DNA of 64,000 nucleotides from Pseudomonas lini. GTDB taxonomy: Bacteria > Pseudomonadota > Gammaproteobacteria > Pseudomonadales > Pseudomonadaceae. The DNA is taken from NCBI RefSeq assembly GCF_964063345.1, contig NZ_OZ061318.1, positions 3,720,001 through 3,784,000 of the forward strand. Reading direction: 5' to 3'. The notes under the pieces were generated by a model. That model saw nothing but the letters and a program-made list of their open reading frames with translations. It made no database searches and was not told the origin of the DNA. Shown here piece after piece: positions 57,500 through 64,000 of this stretch. The position numbers and the translations under genes were made by a program. Position 1 is the stretch's first letter, and each line of letters starts with the position of its first letter.

Positions 57500-58950
57500 T
57501 GCGTTTGTCCGAACTGAAAAACGCTGGCCGCAGCCCAAGCCTGCCGTTGAACATTCCACTGGCCGATGCCGCGGGGCCGGCAGAGTTGCAATTGCTGAGC
57601 CTGCTGCGGGTATTACCAGGGCAACGTTATGTGGGCGCCGGGGTCTGGCGCGGTCGGCCGGTATTGGCCAAGTTGCTGGTCGGCGGTAAAGCGGCGCGGC
57701 ACTTCAAGCGTGAGCTGGACGGCGTGCGTTTGCTCGCCGCTCAGGGGCTGACCACGCCGTTGCTATTGGCTGATGGCCTGAAGGACGGCGAGGGCGGCTG
57801 GTTATTGTTCGATTTCCTTGAAGGCGCCGAGAGCCTGGGAGACGCCTGGAAACAGGTTGAACATTTGCCGGTACTGGCGGATGAACAGTCAGCAGTGCTG
57901 GCCGAAGCCTTGGGCGCGATAGGTCATCTGCATAGCAAGGGACTGTGGCAGGAAGACCTGCACCTGGACAACCTGCTGCGCCATGGCGGTCAATTATATT
58001 TGATCGATGGCGCCGGGATCTGTGCCGATACGGCTGGCAAGCCACTGTCACAGGACAAAGTTCTGGAAAACCTCGGGGTGTTTTTTGCCCAGTTGCCCAA
58101 ATCGCTGGAACCCTTCACCGAAGAATTGCTGGTGTATTACCTGCTGGAGAACGGCGAGCATGCCTTGCCCATGGAAGCGTTGCAGAAGCAGATCGACAAG
58201 GTCCGCCGCTGGCGTTTGAAGGACTTCCTGATCAAGGTCGGCCGTGAATGTACGTTGTTCAGCGTCCAGCGCGGAGCGTTCGGCTTGCGGGCGATTCGCC
58301 GTGAGGAAGAGGCTGCGATGTTGCCGGTGCTGGAGCAGGCCGATGCCTTGCTCGATCAGGGTCATCTGTACAAGACCGGCGGCGCGGCAAGCGTCGGCAA
58401 GGTCGACGTGGCCGGGCGCACATTGCTGGTCAAGCGCTACAACATCAAGGGCTTTGCCCACTGGCTCAAACGTTTCTGGCGCCCGAGCCGCGCCTGGCAC
58501 TCATGGCGTGAAGGCAATCGCCTGGCGTTCCTGGGTATCGCCACGCCCAAGCCATTGGCGTTACTGGAGAAACGTTTTCTCTGGCTGCGCAGCCGGGCGT
58601 ACCTGGTGACCGAGTATTTGCCGGGGCCGGATATCATCGAGCGGTTTGCGCCGTACGTGGAAAGCGGCGAAGCGCCGCAAGCCGAGTTGCAGGCTTTGGA
58701 TCACCTGTTCGCCGAGCTGATTCGCGAGCGGATCAGCCATGGCGATTTCAAGGGGCATAACCTGTTCTGGCAGCAGGATCGCTGGGCGCTGATTGATCTG
58801 GATTCGATGTGTCAGCACGGTTCGCTCAGTAGCTTTGCCCCGGCGTACGCGCGGGATCGGGCTCGGTTTATGCGCAATTGGCCCGAGAGCAGTGCGCTGC
58901 ATCAGGTGATTGATCAGCGTTTGCCCAAGGATATCTCTGGCGCTGCCTGA
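57499..58950 (+). CDS. Tandem kinase-fold LPS core protein (PA5006-like)
   Basis: The 483-residue protein appears to hold two kinase-like domains. The first (about 40-250) has LAKLLVGGKAARHFKRELDG and LWQEDLHLDNLL...LIDGAGI. The second (about 255-480) has LLVKRYNIKGFAHWLKRFW, ISHGDFKGHNLFW and LIDLDSMC, both with catalytic-loop Asp. The ATG overlaps the wapQ stop as TGATG. It probably phosphorylates a core sugar, but the substrate is unknown. It is the last gene of the operon before a REP pair. Confidence 0.82.
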   Translation: MRLSELKNAGRSPSLPLNIPLADAAGPAELQLLSLLRVLPGQRYVGAGVWRGRPVLAKLLVGGKAARHFKRELDGVRLLAAQGLTTPLLLADGLKDGEGGWLLFDFLEGAESLGDAWKQVEHLPVLADEQSAVLAEALGAIGHLHSKGLWQEDLHLDNLLRHGGQLYLIDGAGICADTAGKPLSQDKVLENLGVFFAQLPKSLEPFTEELLVYYLLENGEHALPMEALQKQIDKVRRWRLKDFLIKVGRECTLFSVQRGAFGLRAIRREEEAAMLPVLEQADALLDQGHLYKTGGAASVGKVDVAGRTLLVKRYNIKGFAHWLKRFWRPSRAWHSWREGNRLAFLGIATPKPLALLEKRFLWLRSRAYLVTEYLPGPDIIERFAPYVESGEAPQAELQALDHLFAELIRERISHGDFKGHNLFWQQDRWALIDLDSMCQHGSLSSFAPAYARDRARFMRNWPESSALHQVIDQRLPKDISGAA

Positions 58951-58953
58951 ATC

Positions 58954-59050
58954 CCATCGCGAGCAGGCTCGCTCCCACAGGTTCAGTGGTGTGCATAAGT
59001 TTTGTGTGCGGCGCGATCACTGTGGGAGCGGGCTTGCCCGCGATGGCGCC
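58954..59050. repeat. REP pair (GCGAGCAGGCTCGC / GGGCTTGCCCGC)
   Basis: CATCGCGAGCAGGCTCGCTC on the left faces GTGGGAGCGGGCTTGCCCGC on the right. It lies directly after the tandem kinase gene. Confidence 0.9.
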
Positions 59051-59193
59051 AGACCGGTCTTGCGAGATCTAGAAGATAGGTTCTATCAGGATCTACTGGC
59101 GCCCCGGTCGCGGATGAGCGAAGGCGAACGCGTGGGCTCGACCCCATCTTCACAGCGCTGATAAGGGCAGGCTCATTCCCGGCATGTTTACGC

Positions 59194-59291
59194 TATAATC
59201 CCGCCCTTTAGCTGTCTCTCGCCCCTTGCGAGGGCACATTAATTTTTGAGGCGCGTTGCGCCTGCATGCAGACTAAAGAGGCTAGACCCCT
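59194..59291 (+). promoter_or_regulatory. Promoter and structured leader of carbamoyltransferase gene
   Basis: TATAAT at 59194-59199 is a perfect -10 box; no good -35 is visible. Downstream, CTCGC/GCGAG (59218-59232) and AGGCGC/GCGCCT (59249-59263) form two hairpins before the GAGG SD and the GTG start. Confidence 0.6.
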
Positions 59292-61046
59292 GTGGCATTG
59301 ACGATTCTTGGCCTGTCCGGCGCCCTTAGCCATGATCCTTCCGCAGCCCTGTATATCGACGGCAAGCTGGTCGCGGCGGCCGAGGAAGAGCGCTTCGTGC
59401 GCGATAAACATGCAAAGAACCGCATGCCTTACGAGTCGGCGAAGTTCTGCCTCGAGCAGGCGGGCATCAAGCCGTCCGACGTTGACGTGGTTGCGATTCC
59501 GTTCGCGCCGATCAGCCTGTTCGGCAAGGCTCGCTGGCACTACGCCAAGCGTTACTGGTACGCCCCGGACCGTGCGCTCGATGCGATCCTGATGGGCAAC
59601 CGTCGCTACAAGCGCTATCGCAACAAGATTGTCTGGTGCCTCGAGCAACTGGGCTTCGATCCGAAGAAAATCAAGATCGAGCCGGTCGAGCACCATTTGG
59701 CCCACGCCTCCAGTGCCTACCACTGTTCCGGTTTCAAAGAAAAAACCGCGATCCTCGGGATCGACGGCAAGGGCGAGTACGCCACGACCTTCTTCGGTTA
59801 CGGCGAAAACGGCAAGATCCACAAGATCAAGGAATTCTTCGATCCGGATTCCCTCGGCGGCTTGTATGGCGCGATCACCGAGTTCCTCGGTTTCGAGATG
59901 CTCGACGGTGAGTTCAAGGTCATGGGCATGGCGCCGTACGGCGATGCCAGCAAATACGATTTTTCGCGTCTGGCCTCGTTCGAGAACGGCGAGCTGGTGA
60001 TCAACACCGACTACGCCAACGTCATCGGCCTGCGTCGTTATAAAGAGAAGGGCAAAGGTTTCTACTTTTCGCCGAAGCTGATCGAGTGGCTGGGTCCGAA
60101 ACGCGAAGGCGATATCGCCGACGAGCCGTACATCCACTACGCCGCGAGCATGCAAGCGCTGTTCGAGAAACTGGCGTTGCAGATGATCGATCATTACCTG
60201 GGCGATGTGCTCAAGGAAACCGGCAAACTGGCCTTCGCCGGTGGCTGTGCGTTGAACGTCAAGCTTAACCAGAAAATCATTGCCCGCGACGACATCAAGG
60301 AACTGTTCGTTCAGCCTGCGTCCGGCGATGCCGGTACCGCGGTCGGCGCTGCGGCTTACGTGTCCCACGCCCGTGGCGTACCGGTCGAGAAGATGGAACA
60401 CGTCTACCTCGGCCCGTCCTACAGCAACGAAGACGTGATCGCGGCCTGCGCCCGTCACCCGAGCGCGCCTGCATGGCGCAAGCTCGACAACATGCCGGAA
60501 AAAATCGCCAAAATCATGGTCGACGGCAACCCGGTGGCCTGGTTCCAGGGCCGCATGGAGTTCGGTCCGCGCGCCCTGGGCGGTCGTTCGATCATCGGTT
60601 GCCCGAGCGCGACCGGCGTGGCTGACCGCATCAACCACCAGATCAAGTTCCGCGAGCGCTGGAGGCCTTTCTGCCCGTCGATGCTCGACACCGTTGCACC
60701 GCAGATGATCAAGATCGATCACCCGGCGCCGTTCATGACCTTCACCTTCGAAGTGGCTGAAGAGTGGAAGACCCGCGTGCCGGAAGTCGTCCACGAAGAC
60801 GGCACATCCCGGGCGCAGGTGTTGAAGCGTGAATACAACCCGCGCTACTACGACATGATGAAGGCGCTGGAAGTGCTGACCGGTAACGGCGTGTCGCTGA
60901 ACACCTCGCTCAACCGTCGTGGTGAGCCGATGATCTGCTCGCCGACCGACGCCTTGAACATGTTCTTCGGTTCCGACCTGCAGTACCTGATCATGGAAGA
61001 CATTCTGGTGGTCAAAGAAGGTGCGGACGGGTATGCGGTTGACTGA
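59292..61046 (+). CDS. wapO: LPS core carbamoyltransferase (NodU/CmcH family)
   Basis: The 584-residue protein starts at GTG 59292 (ALTILGLSGALSHDPSAALY). It carries the metal-binding HHLAHASSAY (family HXXXH...D centre), LGIDGKGEYATTFFGYGENG and FAGGCALNVKLNQKI, as in carbamoyltransferases that use carbamoyl phosphate and ATP. The C-terminal FGPRALGGRSIIG domain is also present. In P. aeruginosa WapO carbamoylates heptose II of the core. It has its own promoter and leader, and overlaps the next gene by 14 bp. Confidence 0.93.
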   Translation: MALTILGLSGALSHDPSAALYIDGKLVAAAEEERFVRDKHAKNRMPYESAKFCLEQAGIKPSDVDVVAIPFAPISLFGKARWHYAKRYWYAPDRALDAILMGNRRYKRYRNKIVWCLEQLGFDPKKIKIEPVEHHLAHASSAYHCSGFKEKTAILGIDGKGEYATTFFGYGENGKIHKIKEFFDPDSLGGLYGAITEFLGFEMLDGEFKVMGMAPYGDASKYDFSRLASFENGELVINTDYANVIGLRRYKEKGKGFYFSPKLIEWLGPKREGDIADEPYIHYAASMQALFEKLALQMIDHYLGDVLKETGKLAFAGGCALNVKLNQKIIARDDIKELFVQPASGDAGTAVGAAAYVSHARGVPVEKMEHVYLGPSYSNEDVIAACARHPSAPAWRKLDNMPEKIAKIMVDGNPVAWFQGRMEFGPRALGGRSIIGCPSATGVADRINHQIKFRERWRPFCPSMLDTVAPQMIKIDHPAPFMTFTFEVAEEWKTRVPEVVHEDGTSRAQVLKREYNPRYYDMMKALEVLTGNGVSLNTSLNRRGEPMICSPTDALNMFFGSDLQYLIMEDILVVKEGADGYAVD

Positions 61047-61944
61047 CGTGCTGATCAGTGTCGTTATTCCTGCTTATAACTACGCCAAAACCCTGCCGCG
61101 TGCGGTGAAATCGGTGCTGGCGCAGTTGGGTGATGCCCAGGCTGAGTTGCTGGTGATCGATGACGGTTCCACTGATGCGACGCCGCACGTTCTGGAGCAG
61201 CTCCTGGCTGAACATGCAGGATGCTTTAGAGCTCTGCGTAAACCCAATGGCGGTTTGTCTTCGGTGCGTAATCGCGGGATCGTGGAGGCTCGGGGGCAAT
61301 ACCTGATCTTCCTCGATGCCGATGATGAGATGGCGCCTGGTGCGCTGGCCGCGTTGACCCGGCATATCTCCAGCAACCCTGACAGCCGTTTGATCATTGG
61401 CGGTCACTGGTCGGTGTTCGACGACGGTCGTCGCGTCCAGCACACCGTAAAACCCTTGCCAGCCACCCCGCGCCAGCGTGTGCGTGGCTACTTGCTGGAC
61501 AAGACGGTATCGCTGTCTAACGGCGCCTGTGCGATGCATCGCGAAGTGTTTGCGCCGGGCAACTATCCTGAGCACTTGCGCAACGTTGAGGATATTCCGG
61601 TGTTTGCTCAGGTACTGGCGCGTTTCCCGTGCAGCGTGCTCGATCAGCCCCTGGCGTTGATCTACAAGCATGGCGATAGCATGCGGCATGACCTCAAGCA
61701 AAGCCTGGCGGCGGGCGTGGGGATGGTTGACGAGGTATTTTCCTCGGAACGCATGCCTGAAGAACTGCAGGACCTGCGTCAGGCTTTCCTGGCTCAGCGT
61801 TGCCTGTCGTTGTTCCGCGATTGCTACAGTGCCGGCGATTATGTCAACGCCAAGGCTTTTTACGCCCGCGCCGTGCGCGCCGATCTGCGCTCGCTCGCGC
61901 GCTGGTCCTATACCCGCAAGGCCATCCGGTTATTGTTCAAGTGA
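61033..61944 (+). CDS. GT2-family glycosyltransferase, LPS core region
   Basis: The 303-residue GT-A enzyme shows VLISVVIPAYNYAKTLPRAV, LLVIDDGSTDATPHVLEQ, NGGLSSVRNRGIVEARGQYL and IFLDADDEMAPGALAAL with the DXD motif. It is probably the outer-core sugar transferase of this position (WapH-like in P. aeruginosa, by position only). The start ATG 61033 overlaps the carbamoyltransferase stop. Its stop overlaps the next gene as GTGA. Confidence 0.88.
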   Translation: MRLTDVLISVVIPAYNYAKTLPRAVKSVLAQLGDAQAELLVIDDGSTDATPHVLEQLLAEHAGCFRALRKPNGGLSSVRNRGIVEARGQYLIFLDADDEMAPGALAALTRHISSNPDSRLIIGGHWSVFDDGRRVQHTVKPLPATPRQRVRGYLLDKTVSLSNGACAMHREVFAPGNYPEHLRNVEDIPVFAQVLARFPCSVLDQPLALIYKHGDSMRHDLKQSLAAGVGMVDEVFSSERMPEELQDLRQAFLAQRCLSLFRDCYSAGDYVNAKAFYARAVRADLRSLARWSYTRKAIRLLFK

Positions 61945-63227
61945 ACACGCCGCCGTCTGACGCAAGTGTGTTCCAGGCGCCGGGATGCTGGGCACAAAAA
62001 GCGCGTGAGCTGGACCGTTATCGCTGGAAGCTGCTGCGCGAGCGTCATGGTCGCTGCGGTAGTCTTTTGCGTCTGGTTCGTGATGTGCTGGTGGACGTGG
62101 TGGTCGGGATACGCGCCAAGGCGTGTTTGAGTGATTCGGTTGTCGCTGCGCCTTGTGAGGTGCTGTTGTTGCATTCGGCACCAAAGTCCATGGTGTTGCA
62201 GCGCAAGAATATTCTGATCGAGGGCCTGCGCAAGCGCGGGCAGCACGTGACAGAGGCAGCGTTACGTTCTCCCTCGGACGCCTGCGCCCAGCGCATGCTG
62301 CTGGCGCCGCCGCAGTCCGTACCGTTGCGTTATCTGGTGTACGCCGCCCATGCCCAGTGGTTGGTGATGACCTATTCGCCAAAGGTGCTGATCAATGAAC
62401 GCAACGGTAGTCTTCATGCGCCGTTCCTGCGCTTGGCATTGGCAGCGCGTGGTGCTCGACTGCTGCAGCTGGCTCATGCCACGACGCTGGAGTCTTCGCG
62501 GCGACTGGGGATGAACGATTACGACTACTACGGCGTCTTTGGCCATAGTTCGCTGGTTGCCTTGCAAGAAAGAACATTGCGGTTCGGTGAGTCGACGGTG
62601 GTGCTGATCGGTTCTTACCTCGCCGATGAAACCTATAACCTGCCAGTTGCCGATCCTGCGCTTCAGACGTTGTTAATTCTGGGCGTTGGCCCTGATCGGG
62701 AAAAAGAATCGGGCTACCAGCGCACCTATCAGTTACTGCGCGACTGGGCCGAGCAGCATCCGCACTATCGCGTGCTGTTCAAGCGTCATCCGCGCAGCAA
62801 GGCGCAATTCTGGAGCGATGCCGCTGCGCAGTTGGCCAGCGTCGCCTTGCTGGATAGCAAGTGTTCATTGGCGCACGCTTTGGCGCAGGCCAGCGTTGTG
62901 GTCAATATCATGTCCAATGCAGGTATCGAGGCAGGGCTGGCGGGTCGGCCGGTGATCCATGTGAATGCGGGCAGCGATGTGGATATCTTCTCTCACTCGC
63001 TGTTTTTTGGGCCTCAAGTGCGCGATGAACATGAGTTTTCCCGCCAGTTGCAAGCGCTTGAGCAGGATTATCCGGGGCATGTGGCCCAAGCCCGGCGTTT
63101 TGCCGATTACCACCTGGTATACGGTTCTCAGGGTTTGGCAAAGACCATTCAGCTGGTTGATGACTTGCTGCGAGGCGCAGACCCGGCGCGAGACTTCGAG
63201 ACCTTCAGGCTGTCTGCCGCCGGCTGA
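61941..63227 (+). CDS. GT-B-like glycosyltransferase-type LPS protein, not recognised
   Basis: The 428-residue protein begins at GTG 61941-61943, overlapping the GT2 stop (GTGA). It has no ATG start of good length. A two-domain Rossmann pattern is suggested: PCEVLLLHSAPKSMVLQRKN near the N-terminus and later LLILGVGPDREK, YRVLFKRHPRSKAQFW and VNIMSNAGIEAGLAGRPVIH. The H-P-R-S and N-A-G-I-E-A-G runs resemble GT-B capsule/LPS glycosyltransferases. Substrate is unknown, and it may add an outer-core or O-antigen-linking residue. Confidence 0.65.
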   Translation: MNTPPSDASVFQAPGCWAQKARELDRYRWKLLRERHGRCGSLLRLVRDVLVDVVVGIRAKACLSDSVVAAPCEVLLLHSAPKSMVLQRKNILIEGLRKRGQHVTEAALRSPSDACAQRMLLAPPQSVPLRYLVYAAHAQWLVMTYSPKVLINERNGSLHAPFLRLALAARGARLLQLAHATTLESSRRLGMNDYDYYGVFGHSSLVALQERTLRFGESTVVLIGSYLADETYNLPVADPALQTLLILGVGPDREKESGYQRTYQLLRDWAEQHPHYRVLFKRHPRSKAQFWSDAAAQLASVALLDSKCSLAHALAQASVVVNIMSNAGIEAGLAGRPVIHVNAGSDVDIFSHSLFFGPQVRDEHEFSRQLQALEQDYPGHVAQARRFADYHLVYGSQGLAKTIQLVDDLLRGADPARDFETFRLSAAG

Positions 63228-63250
63228 TGCTGACGCTGGCGGCTTAGGGT

Positions 63251-63883
63251 TTAAGGAGTCAGCGCCAGGCTCAGTTCCCGAACATTGCACACGCGTTGAT
63301 GGTTCAGGTAATGCTCAAGGAACTGGTTGTCCTTGAGCAGCCACTCGCGATCCTGGCGATAGCGCAACATATGCTTGAAATTGCGCAGACGCAGGCCTTT
63401 GCGCAGCGGCTTGCGATAGGTGCGCAGGTCGGCGATGTCGATCAGCCCCAGCGTGTTTTCAGGCGTCAATACCACATTGCCCAAGTGTGCAGAGCGAAAG
63501 TAGATGCCGTCCTCATGCAGGCGTGCAATGAACTCACCCAATTGTGCCCGAAGAGATTCGTTATTGTCGGTGCCCAGTAACTGACGCAGGGTGCGACCGG
63601 GCAGGGGGTCGTAATGCACGGCATCGCGCTTGATGCTGGGAATGCGATAAATCTGGCGAACCGTTGGGCATTCGATATTGCGTTCGTGCAGTGCCCGGCA
63701 GTTGTCGGCGAAGCGTCGGGCGTAAGGCGCCCAAAGTGCAGAGGTCAGCAGGCGTTTGCGGCGAAACAGCTTGAGCATCGAGCCATCGGCCAGGCACAAG
63801 ACTTTATCCCCTTTACCATCGGCCTCGAGAACGTCGGCGCCCTCGCGCATGTTGAGATAAGCGGTATGGTCGAGCGTTTGCAT
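63251..63883 (-). CDS. Kinase-like LPS core protein (toluene-tolerance/InaA type)
   Basis: The 210-residue protein has a small kinase-like N-lobe (VLCLADGSMLKLFRRKRLLT) and a C-lobe with LHEDGIYFRSAHLGNVVLT, where the usual HXD of the catalytic loop is not evident, and LGLIDIADLRTYRK. It is convergent with the preceding operon. The start MQTLDHTAYL at 63883 is preferred; a frame to 63979 lacks family character. Related proteins in Pseudomonas are called toluene tolerance proteins; activity is unproven. Confidence 0.72.
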   Translation of the reverse strand: MQTLDHTAYLNMREGADVLEADGKGDKVLCLADGSMLKLFRRKRLLTSALWAPYARRFADNCRALHERNIECPTVRQIYRIPSIKRDAVHYDPLPGRTLRQLLGTDNNESLRAQLGEFIARLHEDGIYFRSAHLGNVVLTPENTLGLIDIADLRTYRKPLRKGLRLRNFKHMLRYRQDREWLLKDNQFLEHYLNHQRVCNVRELSLALTP

Positions 63884-64000
63884 CAAGGCTCCAGGGCTTG
63901 GCCTCTGATGGGATGGGCAGCCGACTATGTTACCGCAGTGCGCATGCTGCAAAAAACCGCTGTGGTACAATCGCCGCACTTTTTAAGATGCAGTTGCCCG
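63884..64000. other. Upstream region at right edge
   Basis: A TACAAT -10-like box (63966-63971) lies 17 bp before an ATG at 63988-63990 on the plus strand that runs off the window. Too little is visible to name a gene. Confidence 0.3.

Overview
The window looks like chromosome of a fluorescent-group Pseudomonas. The evidence is high GC with dense, overlapping operons, the genus-typical REP repeats (TGTGGGAGCGGGCTTGCCCGC and GTGGCGAGGGAGCTTGCTCCC types), and gene order msrA-dipA-aceF-aceE-glnE-waaF-waaC-waaG-waaP. That order matches, from memory, the PA5018 to PA5005 region of P. aeruginosa, including a diagnostic ASNEF DipA protein. No rRNA, tRNA or CRISPR array was seen.

Layout. (1) 1-10491, minus strand: most of an aryl-polyene pigment operon (chain-length factor, lysophospholipid-type acyltransferase, two acyl carrier proteins, membrane protein, AMP-ligase/dehydratase fusion, glycosyltransferase, LpxL-like acyltransferase, aromatic ammonia-lyase, thioesterase, LolA-like protein, MMPL exporter). 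It runs off the left edge, and the ketosynthases and ketoreductase must lie beyond. (2) 10849-19000: an orphan ParA ATPase, then a minus-strand run cvrA-mscK-selO-trxC (K+/H+ antiport, mechanosensitive channel, AMPylase, thioredoxin 2). (3) 19277-23757: two chemoreceptors flanking a zapB-like/zapA pair. (4) 23903-31863: an acyl-CoA dehydrogenase and the divergent putA/putP proline-use genes, with five GTTGCA boxes between them. (5) 32238-38931: a small vgrG/DUF4123 type VI secretion unit, a DUF6124-like small gene behind a strongly structured leader, rlmJ, an intact IS3-family element inside a REP sequence, and msrA. (6) 39143-51675: dipA, a PhoD-like phosphatase inserted in otherwise conserved gene order, aceEF (pyruvate dehydrogenase E1/E2) and divergent glnE. 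(7) 51992-63883: the LPS core region, with heptosyltransferases, a glucosyltransferase, a chain of kinase-fold proteins, carbamoyltransferase, a GT2 enzyme, a GT-B-like protein and a convergent kinase-like gene.

How the genes work together. Region 1 makes and exports an aryl-octene-type polyene anchored in the outer membrane. Region 7 builds and phosphorylates or carbamoylates the inner LPS core, which protects the same membrane. aceEF, putA/putP and glnE feed and balance carbon and nitrogen. dipA lowers c-di-GMP and the chemoreceptors set behaviour.

The most interesting non-coding signals are: the leader at about 35204-35339 (UUCG-tetraloop hairpin, 8-bp hairpin, and a segment complementary to the Shine-Dalgarno); the similar anti-SD pairing before the chemoreceptor at 21808; twin TGTAGT-N3-ACTACA operators 52 bp apart before aceE; the put operators; and the IS3 element with its 3-bp target duplication and A6G frameshift site. 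All family calls are by eye from sequence motifs; no database search was run.
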